Positions 11,541 to 23,545 of a DNA stretch of 64,000 nucleotides are shown here, piece by piece; the stretch's first letter is position 1, and the number at the start of each line of letters is the position of its first letter. Both the position numbers and the translations under genes were made by a program. The notes under the pieces are model-generated. The model made no database searches. It saw only the letters and a list, made by a program, of their open reading frames with translations, and was not told the origin of the DNA. This DNA comes from Viola odorata (Eukaryota > Streptophyta > Magnoliopsida > Malpighiales > Violaceae): the NCBI GenBank assembly GCA_963691705.1, contig OY829545.1, positions 44,007,475 to 44,071,474 on the forward strand. The letters are read 5' to 3'.

Positions 11541-13240
11541 CTATGGTGTCAAACCTGCACTAAAACTTAATATACGCCGTGAGATACAAAGATGCCTCAT
11601 CCCGTCAAGGGTTCGAGGGTCTAAAAGCTTAAATGGGACAGGAGTGAGTGCAGTGTACACATCCAAATCGAGGCCATGATGGTTAACAACTAGTAAAGTA
11701 ACAAGAGAACCAAAAGCTGGGCTGCGAGAATTATTCTGAATGCTAGTGATAGCAATCGCAACCCAGTACCCTAAATTAAATGTATACCCATCCAACATGC
11801 ACCACAAGAAAAATAATTCTTGCAACGATAGCTGGCCTGAATTATTATACTTACCGGCGAAGGTAAGGGCCAGATAATGATGCAAGATTCGCAAACAGGG
11901 GTCCTAAATCTCATGGGCCTTCAGCTCCCGAAAGGCAACAGTAGCATCAAAGTTGGGAGGTAAGAGGTTAAAGCATGAGTATACTTAGGGGTTTTCAATT
12001 CAGATTCAGTCACAAAACCTAGCAAACAGTTAAAAGCATCAATGGACAAGACAGACCATTCATTCATCAATCTAAAGTTTATAGCATCCAAGGCAAACAG
12101 GTTGTGCGCAGATTTATCTTTTGGCTTAAAATACTCAGTCACAGTCCAAAAAGAAGTAAAGAATTCGAGGGAAAGCTCGAGGAATGTTGGGTGTTCAAGA
12201 AAGAATAGAGCTTCCTACCCTATATTTCCCATGAGCTCTCGCACTCGAGGCCCTATATGCATGGTAGTAAGAAAATTCATATCCAGGCGCGTACAAGGGC
12301 TAACGCCTTTGTGATGAAAAGAATGCAGCATATCTAACGATGCTTTATTATAAAATTTGAACCATCCTTTTCAAGAAGAAAGATCAGAGGGAACTTGAGA
12401 TGACAATCAAGGGGTAGACGCTGTAGCTGGCGTAGTGCCCTCGATGGGAGGTTGCTTTTTTGGACGTTTGGATTTCTTGGATGTTGAGGCCTGAACTTTT
12501 CCCTTGCTTGTTGTCGAGCTCTTGCACTTTCGGTCGGTTGGAGTTTCTGGCTCCACCATCGGCTCCGCTTTGGCGGGAGATTTTGGTTTTCCCTTTAGCG
12601 CCACCCGCTTTGCGGGGGCTTCTTGCTCTTTTTCTGCTTGGGCCGCGACCTCTTTCTCAGCTCTTTCTTCATCGGCTTCTTTGTTGGTATCTCCATCACC
12701 GTCCTCTTCAGTTCCTTCCTCACTCTCACCATACTGCTCTTCGCCGGCATCACCCTAGTCAGCCTCTTCTTCTATCTCTTTGTTTGCTGGCGCGTCCTCT
12801 TCCTCACCGGTCTAGTCTGACACCAAAACCTCTTTTAGTACGTCCTCCACCGTCAGCTTTCTAGCTGCTGTCGGAGAGGGCTTCTTTGATGTCTGCGGTT
12901 TGGTGCTGGTAGTGACGGACGCCGGCGGCTGTCTAGACACGCGGCCAAACCTGGTCATGGTGGATGTGGCAGGGACCGAGCTAGTGATTATCAGGTCATC
13001 CTCGGCCGAACTGGGCTGCGCGGTGGGCGAACTAGTCGGGGGATGAGAGGTCGGTGTATTTTCTGCGGATTGTGAGATTGGTATGTCCAGGTTAGGGTTT
13101 GTGTTTGATGAGGGAGTGTTTGTGAAGGACTTGAAGGATGCGTGTGAGGGGGAGGATGATGAAGTGACGGGACTGTGAGGGAGGGATGATGGTCGGACAC
13201 CCGAAGTCTTTTTGTGAGCCACGCACTTTGTTCTCATCAT
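11541..13240 (-). pseudogene. Extra ORF in the env position of element B (decayed)
   Basis: Homolog of the 5518-7481 ORF. It starts MMRTKCVAHKK at 13240, is Ser/Pro/Thr-rich, then has KLTVEDVLKEVLVSD followed by a stop, an acidic Glu/Ala-rich block, a Lys-rich block (KKSKRPKKQP) and the folded domain (SLEFFTSFW, DAFNCLLGF, QELFFLWCM, MRHLCISRRILSFS). Several stops and at least one frameshift (near 11900-11930) separate the pieces at 12814, about 12400 and 11921. The conserved domain order in two diverged elements shows the ORF belongs to the family and was once under selection. Function unknown. Confidence 0.75.
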
Positions 13241-13869
13241 GGTGGAGAGAGAACGTGATTAGGGTTTGTAGTTGGTGAAGGTGGAGTGTTTGCTTGGGAG
13301 AGAGATAGAGATGGAGATAGTGTGGGAGGAAGATAAGTACTGACAATGATAGGGAAAGGCGTGGGGAAAAGGAAAATCGTGGAAGAGTGGAAAGGACGGA
13401 GAGAGAATCAAGCTGCCAAAGGGATTTGGTTTTGTCCTTGCTGCTGTCGTGGCACGCGGGGAGAGGAGGCGAGCTATTGCCTGCGCATCCCAACTGTCAA
13501 AAGTAATCTCTTTTCAAATTTTGAAAAGGGGGGTTAGGAAAAGGATAGGAACAAAAGAAGGAATAAAGATGGGATAATTAAGGAATAAAAATAAAAATAA
13601 TAAAGAAGGGAGACAAGAGCAATAAAGAGGGAGAAGATTAGTGGCTAGTTAATATAGGAAAATGAGAATCATTAAATAAGAGAAGGAAACAAACAAACAT
13701 CCTAATTAATATAAACGGCTACTTAATGAAAAGAGAGAAGAATTAATTAACGGAAAGGAATAAAAGTTCTGCAATTAATGAAAAGGCTGAGAGGTGAATT
13801 AAATCAGACTTGAAGCGCTGCCTCAGATGGCCCATCTTTATCGTCTAGGCCTAGACGTTTACCAAGTGT
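13241..13869 (-). other. Spacer between pol and extra ORF of element B
   Basis: Non-coding and purine-rich on the + strand (runs such as aaagaagggagacaagagc). It contains the piece cagttgggatgcgcagg on the - strand near 13485-13503, matching the post-acceptor sequence of element A. Confidence 0.45.
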
Positions 13870-16800
13870 CTAGGGCTGGACGGGTGGGCTGACCACCTCT
13901 TCTTCCTCTGTTGTGAAGGGTTTGAATCCTTCATAGAAGGGTTTCAAGCGATGCCCATTCACTTTGAAAATTGTGTCTGAATCTAGGCTTTGGATCTCGA
14001 CTGTTCCATGGTCAAATACGGTTGTGACCCTGTAGGGGCCTGTCTACTTGGATTTTAGTTTACCTGCAAAAAGTCTCAAACGGGAGTTGTACAAAAGAAC
14101 TTTTTGACCAACAACAAAAGTCTTGGGCAAGAGCAACTTATCATGATGGGCTTTCGTCTTGCCCTTGTAGATAAGGGCGTTCTCATAGGCATCGTCGCGA
14201 AGTTCCTCAAGCTCTTGAATTTGCAAGCGACGGTGTGTACCTGCCTTTTCGATATCCATGTTAACTTTTGTGATTGCCCAAAAGGCCTTATGCTTGATTT
14301 CCACCAGGAGATGGCACGACTTACCGTAGACCAGTCTATAAGGAGTCATCCCGATCGGGGTCTTGAAAGCTGTCCTGTAGGCCCAGAGAGCGTCATCCAG
14401 TTTTGAGCTCCAATCCTTTCGAGATTGGTTGCCTGTTTTCTCGAGAATGGACTTGATCTCTTTGTTGGAAACTTCGGCTAGCCCATTAGTTTGAGGGTGG
14501 TAAGCTGTCGAGACCCGATGTGTGACTCCATACTTGTTGAGGAGAGAAGAGATACGATTGCAAAAATGTGTTCCCCGATCACTGATGAGGGCACGAGGGG
14601 TGCCAAATTGATTGAAGATATTAGTGCGCAAGAAATTCGCGGCCACCTTGGAGTCATCAGTTTTTGTTGCTTTGGCCTCGACCCATTTAGTGACATAGTC
14701 GACGGCCAACAAGATATGGATGTTGCCAAAGGAGTTTGGGAACGGGCCCATGAAGTCAATTCCCCAAATGTCGAAAATTTCATAAGAAATAATGTTGGTA
14801 AGCGGCATCTTGTTCCGAGCGCCTATATTTCCCGTTGCCTGACATCGAGGGCATGATGCGCAATACATGTAGTTGTCTTTGAAAATCGATGGCCAATAAA
14901 GGCCAGCCTCAAGGACTTTCATAGCTATTTTTTTTGACGCAAAATGACCTCCTTCGTCCGAGGAATGGCAGAATCTCAAGATCGAGGGCACTTCATCCAT
15001 TGTGATGCACCTCCTGATGAGCTAATCAGAATAATATTTCTATAGATAGGGGTTGTCCCAGACATAATACTTTGATTGTTTCCGGATGCGCTGTCTGTCG
15101 GATGGTGAGGAGTCGGCAGGGAAAGATCCAGTGGCAAGGAAATTGGCTATATCTGAGAACCAAGGAAAATGGACAGCGTGGGCAAGACACAAGCGTTCAT
15201 CCAGAAAAGTATCACGGATAGGCATTTGCGAATCATCTACTTGGGCAGGAAGTCTGCTTAAATGATCTGCCACTAAATTTTCTCTTCCTTTTTTATCTTT
15301 GATCAAGATGTCAAATTCTTGTAGCAATAAGATCCACCGAATGAGGTGAGGTTTTGCGTCAACCTTCGTCAATAGGCATATAAGAGCTGAATGATCCGTG
15401 TACACGATAACGTGCATTCCTAAGAGGTACTGCCTGAACTTGTTGAGGGCATAGACAACCACCAAGAGTTCTTTTTCCATGGTCGTGTAGTTCTGTTGGG
15501 TAGGGTCTAATAACTTGGAAGCATAGTAGATGACGTATGTGTCCTTATCCTTCTTTTGACCCAAAATAGTACCGAGGGCATGATTGCTAGCATCACATGT
15601 GATCTTGAAAGAGATGGACCAATCGGGGGCTCAAATGATAGGAGCTGTGATAAGTTTGGTCTTGAGCAAATCAAATGAATTTTTACAATTGTCGTCAAAT
15701 ATTAATTCCACGTCCTTCTGAAGTAGACGGCACATGGGTTGAGTGCTTTTTAAAAAATCCTTAATGAAGCGTCAGTAGAAGCCGAGATGCCCTAGAAAGG
15801 AACGAACATCTTTTACACAAGAGGGATAAGGTAGAGACTCAATTACTTCAATCTTTGCTTTGTCAACTTCAATGCCTTTGCTAGAGATAATATGACCCAA
15901 GACAAGGCCCTAATCGACCATAAAATGACATTTCTCGAAGTTCAGTACCAAGTTTGTCTCAATGCAGTGCTGTAGGGTTTTCTTTAAGTTGGCTAAACAT
16001 TTGGTAAAGGAGTTTCCATAGATGGTAAAGTCATCCATAAAGACGTCGATGCCCTTCTCGATGAATTCTAAAAAGATGCTCATCATGCATCGCTGGAAGG
16101 TAGCGGGGGCATTACACAAACCAAAAGGCATCCTCCGATAGGCGAACGTACCGAACAGACAGGTGAAAGTAGTCTTCTCCTTATCCTCGAGGGCAACTGG
16201 AATCTAGTGAAAGCCTGAATAGCCATCTAAACAACAATAATACGTCTTGCCCGCGAGGCGCTCTAACATCTGATCAATGAAGGGAAGCGGAAAATGATAT
16301 TTTCTCGTGGCCGCATTCAAATGGCGATAGTCGATACAAACTCACAAGCTATTCTGGATTCTGGTTGGAATCAAAGCACCATCTTGCCCTATAGTGATTG
16401 TGATGCCAGTTTTCTTAGGCACGACTTGGACGAGACTCACCCATGGGCTATCGGAAATAGGGTAGATGACTCCGGCATCTAATAACTTCAGCACCTCTTT
16501 CTTTACCACCTCCATCATAGGAGGGTTTAGTCTGCGCTGAGGTTGATGGACCGTCTTACTAGCGTCCTCAAGATAAATTCGATGGGTGCACAAGGCCAGC
16601 GACAAGCCCTTGATGTCGGCTATCATCCATCTGATGGCTCTTTTGAATTCCTTCAACAAGGAAATCAATTCCTTCTCTTCTGGTTCATCCAGTCTGCTGA
16701 AAATAATTACTGGAAGAGATTTTTTGGTGCCAAGATAAGCATACTTAAGGTGCGAGGGCAAGACCTTCAATTCAAGAATCGGTGCTTGCTCTAGAGACGA

Positions 16801-17730
16801 AGGGAGTTTGACATGGTCATCTTGATGAGGGGAGACAACATGCAGTTCTGGAGAGAGAATAGGCAGCTCCTCTAGAGCTGAAACGACTGAATGCAACGCA
16901 GGGGGTGTAGCGACTATCGAGGCCAAGTCCTCTAAAGTTTTCGGTGTAAGACCCCTGTTGAGGGCAAGCTGCAATGGACCAACAGAACTTAATTCAGATA
17001 TTTCATCGACAAATGGATCAATTAAATCAACATAATTGAGGCTAGAAAATTCAGAAAGATATCGCATGTAATCAAGCATGCTGAATTTAATGATTTGGCC
17101 ATCAAATTCAAGTGAAATGGTAGCGTCGTGGACATCTATCTTGGCCCTGGCGGTGGCAAGAAACGGTCTGCCCAGAAGTACATATGTGGCTTTGGCAGAG
17201 CCATCTCCTTCCATGGAAATAATGTAGAAGTCTGCTGGAAAAATAAACTCGCCAACTTGGACAAAGATATCTTCAATAACGCCCTCTGGAAAGATGACAG
17301 AATGGTCAGTTAGCTGGATTGCAAGTCTCGTACTTTTCAGGGGACCGAGGCCTAGACGGTTATAAATCGTCAAGGGCATGACATTAATGGCAACACCTAA
17401 ATCACACATGGCCTTCCCAACATCAACCGTCCCAATCTTGCAGGGGATAATAAACGTGCCCTGGTCTTGACACTTAGGAGGAATTTTTCACTGAATGTGG
17501 GCTGAAACATTGGTGCCCACGCTGATTTTGTTAACTCGGGCCATGTGGCGTTTGTTGATGCACAAGGTTTTCAGAAACTTGGCATAGCCTAGAACACTCT
17601 TGATTGCTTAGAGCAGAGAGATATTGATGACAACTTTGCTGAAGATATCGAAGATTTCACGCTCTTCTTTGTCCTTCTTGGACTTGACAAGGCGTTAGGG
17701 AAAAAGAGGTTCAAGGATTTGGTGAATGTA
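13870..17730 (-). pseudogene. pol: pol of element B: protease, RT, RNase H, integrase (decayed)
   Basis: Protease/RT start lies at 16342-17409 (DLGVAINVMP, LLGRPFLAT, then LNPPMMEVVKKEVLKLLDAGVIYPI). An RT core piece is at 15910-16131 with FMDDF. RNase H is at 15040-15564 (YTDHSAL, AQVDDS linker). Integrase is at 14044-15000 and is nearly intact: [13 protein letters not shown] zinc domain, GIDFMGPFP with the first Asp, SDRGTHFCN with the second, and [12 protein letters not shown] with the Glu. A stop at 14044 precedes the last 58 codons, which end at 13870. Stops and shifts between blocks disable it. Its integrase keeps the segment that element A has lost. Confidence 0.88.
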
Positions 17731-19898
17731 TTCTTGTGTGAACTCGGGTGGATTCAGATCATTTCATGGAGATCCTCTCGGGGAACGAATACGGTCCACC
17801 ATCACATCTGGAATTTTTTGCTCTTTTTTCTTTTTAACTTTGAGTTCGGATTCTGGCGGTGGTAATTCAGTGTCGAGGGTAGGTTATACTGGCGGTGGTA
17901 ATTCAGCACCACTTCGGAGATGGCACATGCTTCGTGCTTCAGATTTGGTTCAGTTTGCCCAGGAAGTCGACCTCTGTTTTTCAACTCCTTCATTTCGGCA
18001 CTCATCATACTCATTTGCTTTTGGAGTTCGAAAATAACACTCTTGTAGTTGATGTTCTCATCAGCTGGCGGAGGGCCAAGGGCCTGATCTTTAGACAGTA
18101 AATGTTGGTACTGCTAGTTGTGCTGATATGGAGGTTGAGGCCTAAAGTTCTGCATGTTGAATGGAGGCTGAGGCTAGTTACCATACTGGTATTGTTGTTG
18201 TGGTGGTTGATTAGGACCGGATGATTGCGGATTATGAGACCAGCTAAAATTTGGATATTTCCAGCCTTGGTTGTAATTCTGGCCATAAGGGACGTTGTAT
18301 CCTCCAACCGCATTAATTGATATTTCATCTGGGATGTATGGACAGGCTTCTGTGGCATGATCTATGAAATTGCAAATCTGACAGACCTTGATCTGGACAG
18401 GTTGTCCTGAAGCCATATTCTGCAACATGCCCGTAATGTTATCCAACTGACCTTGCATGGTGGCAACATGGGCATTTTGGTTGTTACTTGCTACTGTTTC
18501 AGATGCAACAATAGCTTTGGCTGCAGCTGGGGTCCGGGCGCAAAGGGAACCACCGGTTGCAACTTCCAATAAAGCTTTGTCATTTCATTTTAAACCCTTG
18601 TAGAAGTATTGGATGAGGGCATGATCGGTCAGATTGTGCGATGGACACAAGGCTTGCATCTTCTTATAACGTTCGTGGTACTGCCCTAGACTTTCGTCGT
18701 CCTTTTGCACAATAGAAACTAATTGATTGCGAGTAACGCTTGCTGTGGCTGCTGGATAATACTTATCTGTAAAGGCTTTAGACATCTCAGCCCATGACGT
18801 AATAGACCTGGAAGGAAGGTCGTAGAACCAATCCTTGGCAACATCTGATAAGATCCGAGATCTCTTCGGGTCGGAAACGGTTGCTACAGCTAGTCGGAGG
18901 GGAAGCGATCGGCGTCGGAGGTACCTGCAAAGCGCCGGAGGGGGACTCCGGCGTAGACACTCCGATGTTTAAGTCAGTTCGGGTTTTCAGAATGGTAGAG
19001 GTTCTCCAAGATGATCTCGATCTTACCTTCTGTTTGGAAAGATGGGGGTATTTATAGGCCGAAGTTGGCGATACCTGACAGCGATAAGGGTGCAGCGATA
19101 AGCATCGTCCGAAGATATCGCTTCCAGCGATAATAGGTAAGCCATCGCGGGCGATCATCACGTAAGGCCTATCAAGAGCGACATCCTCTCCGTTCCCCTA
19201 GGATGGGATGACGCCGTGCGCGTAAAGATGCATGAGATCCCCCCCCGCTGAAGTCGACCATCCTAGGAAACGTCCGCCGGCCCGGGCGATAGGTTGGTTT
19301 TTCAGGGAAGCGTATAGAAACTCGTCAAGGATAGATGCCGTAGCTATAATATTGCCGTCAGGAGCAATCCAATTGTTATCAACATCCTTGAGGGACCACA
19401 TGAAAGCTTGTAGCTTGGCCTGGTCGATATCGATATTAGTGGGCTTCATGGCCTCGCAGACGGAATGAAGATGCTGTAAGTGATGATGCAGATTCTCCTG
19501 GGCAATCCGTGGAAAGATGGGAGGTGATGCATAACTGCGGATTTGAGTATCCAGTCATGTTGAATAATGGGCCAGACGATACAACTACTAGGAGTTTTGG
19601 GGGCAGCATTAAGGACATCTATTGTTTGATCAACAGGTGGTGGGGGCGGTGGATGTGGTGGTCATAGGTCTTCCATGTTAGGTATATGGCGGTGGACAAA
19701 CTCAGCGTTGTCGAGGTCTTGATGAAAGAAAGGATACTCTTCTAGAAAGAAACCCTCGGGATTATCCAAATCGGCCAGATTTTGGTCGAGGGCAGGATTA
19801 GGGATAACTGGTCCCTTAGCTTGCCTTCGAAGTCCTCTCTCTATTCTGGTAAGCTCGAGATCAAGCGGTATGAGGTCTGGAATAGATCTCTTAGACAT
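17731..19898 (-). pseudogene. gag: gag of element B, split by a solo LTR
   Basis: Starts ATG at 19898 (MSKRSIPDLIPLDLELTRIE), about 36 bases after the primer site, which fixes the start. It contains the capsid-like segment FMWSLKDV then KDWFYDLPS, now separated by the solo LTR at 18846-19381. It continues SKAFTDKYYPAATAS and the CCHC knuckle CQICNFIDHATEAC near 18325-18370, then a Gln/Asn/Pro-rich tail. Stops occur at about 19664 and in the tail near 18170-18120. Removing the solo LTR and one target-site copy restores continuity at the break but not the other damage. Confidence 0.82.
18846..19381 (-). mobile_element. Solo LTR (536 bp) inside gag of element B
   Basis: On the - strand it starts TGATAACAATTGG and ends GATCTTATCA. 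It is flanked on both sides by acatc (18841-18845 and 19382-19386), a perfect 5-bp target-site duplication. A TATA-like ctataaatacc is present on the - strand near 19050-19060. Its ends and the hairpin segment near 18923-18965 match the LTR at 55423-55937, so it derives from a Tat-type element. No internal sequence remains, as expected after LTR-LTR recombination. Confidence 0.88.
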
Positions 19899-19933
19899 AC
19901 AAATAAAAGTACAAATTAGTACAAATTAAAATG

Positions 19934-19953
19934 ATCCACGGCAACGGCGCTAA
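19934..19953 (-). promoter_or_regulatory. Primer binding site of element B (tRNA-Asp type)
   Basis: The - strand reads TAGCGCCGTTGCCGTGGATC, four bases after the LTR end. It is close to the TGGCGCCGTTGCCGGGGA primer site typical of Athila elements, which pairs with the 3' end of tRNA-Asp. Two mismatches to that consensus. Confidence 0.8.
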
Positions 19954-19957
19954 AATT

Positions 19958-21519
19958 TGACTCGCCGTCGAAACGGGTCAAAAACAATATTAAAACCTGA
20001 GGCCTAGATACACAAATTAATTTGCATACAGTGGTAACAATGTCGATCCACAGAGAGGTTAAAGTACCAAATCTTGCCTTAAACGTATGACAGAAAGAAA
20101 TGCATAAGAGGTAACACAAAAGGGGGGTTTTGGTGGTTGAGAAAGTCGACCAGAGATGTCAAGGGCACGATAGCTAACAAAGACTTGAATAATAAAACAA
20201 AGAATTTAACAAGAATAAGCAAAGCAGATAAAGAGGAAAATAAGTTAGAACAAAGTAAAGGGAAATCTTAGCAAGGGGATTTTCTCGGGTTGCGTCGAGG
20301 TCTCGTCAGTCATCGACGCAAAGATAGTATGTTCTCAAGCTATAGACGTGCTATAGAGGCCAGGTACATTTAGGCCTCCTACTTTCCTCTTAAGAGAAGC
20401 TACCCTCCGTTTTCACTGTTAATAAGGGAGCCTTAACGTTGTGCCGTCCTCCCAGGCACGAAGCGGGGAGGCAATACTCACAACGCCCATGAAGAGAAGG
20501 AAAGACACATCTAGGGTAAGATGCCTCTCAGTTTGCCAGGCTTGCGACACTAACCTACTTACTCGCTTGCCCTAGACAGAACGAACCAAGTTAATGACAA
20601 TCTATCTAGTGTCTACTCTATTCTAAGGCTTCGTGTTAGTTGTAACCAAAGAAATGACAAAGATCTAGGAAAGTAAATTAAAAGGTGATCAAGCTTTTAA
20701 CAAAACCATCTAGATCTAACATTAAATGGCAAGAGAATAAATAAAGTGAAGAGAACATATTAAGAATAATTTGGTCTCATGACAAACCTCATACAACCCT
20801 TAAATCACCCTTGCTAAGTTTAAGAACATAGCCACACATATTAATCAATAACAAAACAGATTTAAGGGAGAGCATAAAGGAGAAGAAATATGAAAGGAAA
20901 ATGCGATGATAATAAATACCGGTCGGAGCTAAAGCTCCGGTATGAATAGTAATGCCGGTGACGGCTATAAAGAAATGGGAGTGACAAATCCCGAGGAGAA
21001 GGAGGGCGGCTGCTCCCAAAATGATACTATGATGTAATAATGTATGATGATGCCCTAAAAAACTCTACAACTAGTGTTTAAATACTCTCCAAGCTTACTA
21101 GAAGACAAAGGACAACTAGGAGAAAGGGATAAAAAGGGAGGACACCCTAAAAGAATATTCCTAGGGTAGCCAAAAGGAATCTAGGGAGGAATCCCGCGAG
21201 AATCTTATTGCGCGCGCATTTGAGGAGATGAATGCACGTGCGGTAACGAGCTCAGGGCAAAATAGGACTCTGGATGACCCAAACGGGAGTCCTGGGCAAG
21301 ACAACGCGACTGGCATCAAGGGCTCGACGAAAGGAGAAATAGCTAGGCCTCGACGCTTTGAGATCTAAGGCAGAATTCCACAAAAAGGGCGTATTTTGAC
21401 ATCTTTTCCTTTTTGGGCCTAGGTCTACAAAAACTAGGAATTCAAAGAAAAATTAGCAGTATCATGCCCAAGATAAGCCTAAAAATACAGAGGAAAATAT
21501 GACTAAAATATGCTATATC
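19958..21519 (-). mobile_element. 5' LTR of element B (about 1562 bp)
   Basis: On the - strand it starts TGATATAGCATA at 21519 and ends GAGTCA at 19958, directly before the primer site. Large blocks match the solo LTR at 23546-25121 (tctcgggttgc, atagacgtgctata, gtgccgtcctcccaggcacg). The last 80 bases match the end of the LTR of element A. Confidence 0.83.
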
Positions 21520-21900
21520 AAGATAAATAGTATTTTTCCCCTTATTATCTCCTAAATCCTAGTTTTTAAAATGTATCTGATCTTCTGGATATTTATATAT
21601 CTGAATTTGAAGTTGATCTCCATCTTGGAGTTTAGGAAAAACATGTTTCTTCATCTCTCATCAATACTCCGCGTTTTGGTCCAGCCTTGTAGGACCTTTG
21701 CTGCTCGATTGCCTTATTCTAGTCCTAGACTTAGCAATTCTGCACCGCAACACTTCTGGAGCAAAAGTTAGAGATTCTTCCAATAATTTCTTGGTCTTTT
21801 AGCTCCTTTCTTCTTCATCACCTCTAGATCCTTGATTCTGCAAAAAAGGAAGAAAATGGTCTTTAATCAGTAGTATCTCTTTTTAAAAGCATACAATTAG
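21520..21900. other. No gene seen; LINE 3' flank
   Basis: A/T-rich sequence between the LTR of B and the last recognisable LINE coding sequence. It may be LINE 3' UTR on the - strand. No convincing poly(A) tail is visible. Confidence 0.3.
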
Positions 21901-22632
21901 ATAGAGATTTACATCATAATAAACACATAATCAACATTAGCCTACTATTGCCTGACATATTTCACTACCGCCCAAACAACCATAGCTTTCGCAGTCACCA
22001 CCTTATACCTCCCCGCAACATGAATAGCCTCAGCCACAACACAACCCACCACCTCATTCCTAATGATAAAACCTACCCCCACTACAGACTGTCTAACTAC
22101 TGCATCAGTATTGACCTTTAGTACTCATTGTCGAGGGGGCCTCCACTTTTGGGGTACCTAGGCTTGAGGCTCTATCCTAGTCTCATCCTTGCCCGCATGC
22201 TTCCTTGTATTATGAAAGGAGCTTACCCTCTCTAATAAGGACATACTGGGGGCCTTCATCCTGATGATTGAAAATTTTGTTATTTCGTAAAGCCTAAATC
22301 GACCACAACACTAAAATAAACTGCTCATACTCCCCCCTATCAATCACTCTGCTAACCTAAACCAACTAGTCCCCACAAGCCTGCCCTAGGCCACTAGAAA
22401 GCTTGTCCTAGAACACCACCCCGACCATACTCGAGCAACAAAAGGGCAAGACCACCAAAGGTGAGACATCGACTTCTGACCCTCCCCACAACATAAAACA
22501 ACTAGGGTCCACCAATATGCCACGATGAATAAGATTATCCCTAGTAGGAAGGGATCCATAAACCAATCTCCACATAAAGTTCTTCATAATATAGTCTCGG
22601 TTCCTTTGGGATGGTTCGAAGATCGTATGAAC
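21901..22632 (-). pseudogene. LINE (non-LTR retrotransposon) C-terminal remnant
   Basis: The - strand shows the reverse-transcriptase zinc-binding segment of plant LINEs, KNFMWRLVYGSLPTRDNLIH with RGILVDPSCF just after. With stops and shifts it runs into an RNase H-like tail (around 21920-22130). It ends at 22632 exactly where the hAT-like element begins. The upstream part of a LINE appears again at 26431-27480 in the same orientation, so this was probably one element. Confidence 0.7.
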
Positions 22633-23364
22633 CATAGTTATCAGAACCGGACCGGACAGCAAACCGAAAATGAAAATTTTCTGGTTCGACCGAGTTTAAC
22701 CAGGTTCGACCGGATTGAACCATTGAACCATTTTGAATCATTCACACATTGAACCATTCAATGTTAGATAATTGAACCGACCGGTTTTTATACTCTAGCA
22801 TTTTATAATATATCAAAATAAAATATCAAATATATCAAAAGTTAAAAATAAAGAAACAATCCAACATTCAAATGAAATGATATTCAAAGTTCAAGCACAC
22901 TTAGATATCTAAATTATAAAATTGTTAATTCCATATATTGGCAACAAGTTGAGAGGTTGAGCCACTAGCATTTTCCAAAATATCTTCATAACGACGACCA
23001 TTTTCAATTCCTTCATCTTCATCATTCTCATCATCAAGCTCATCTTGAAGGTTCAACTCTAGGATTATCGTAAGGCTTTGTGTCCATCTAATTTTTTGTT
23101 TCTTACTTATGAACATTAAAAATAGTGGGCAGGAATTAGTCTTAGATTTATTCGAATAAAATTTGACAATAAAGTTAAAAGTAGTGAGTATAAGGAAAAT
23201 AAAGTATTATATTTCGTGCTGTATTTTGTTGAATTTGCCACATATTCCATGATAACCACATTCTTGATGCTAGTGAGCAGTGATGGTGCAAACATTTTAA
23301 AAATGGGCATATTCCAAGAGAGTGCTTTTACTTAAAACACTAAACAAATTAAGAAAATAAAGAA

Positions 23365-23545
23365 ATGGAGACTGTGCTCATCATCTTTATCAAAACATGG
23401 ATTTGGGCTATAACATGTCTCTCTTATTCTTACTACCTAGTCTCAAAAATCCAAAAACCATTCCTTCGCCTCCTCTCCCTCCTCCACATCTTCTTCCTCC
23501 TCGTCATCCTCCCTTCAAATCTCTCCACCATCCACCTCGGCGGCC
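23365..23545 (+). pseudogene. Wax-synthase-like acyltransferase, N-terminal exon fragment, part 1
   Basis: An ATG at 23365 opens a hydrophobic N-terminus (METVLIIFIKTWIWAITCLS, then YYLVSKI, FLRLLSLL, STIHLGG) with two predicted membrane segments. This pattern matches plant long-chain-alcohol O-fatty-acyltransferases (wax synthases), membrane enzymes that join fatty alcohols and acyl-CoA into wax esters. The frame breaks at 23545 at the start of the solo LTR and resumes at 25126. The fragment lies wholly inside the hAT-like element, so it is a captured copy and not the resident gene. The family was recognised by eye. Confidence 0.7.

Larger units (their letters stand above)
10790..21519 (-). 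mobile_element. Athila-type retrotransposon B, interrupted by element A
   Basis: Reading leftwards from 21519: 5' LTR, tRNA-Asp-type primer site, gag, protease, RT, RNase H, integrase, the extra ORF and a 3' UTR that stops abruptly at 10790 against the terminal CA of element A. The 3' LTR is therefore displaced beyond the left edge of the window. B is more decayed than A: almost every domain has stops or shifts, and its gag holds a solo LTR. The first five bases flanking its 5' LTR are agata (21520-21524). Confidence 0.88.

Noticed and set aside
22925..23116. hAT transposase remnant in the acidic - strand ORF
   Set aside because: Sixty-three residues with no recognisable hAT motif; noted only as a possibility.
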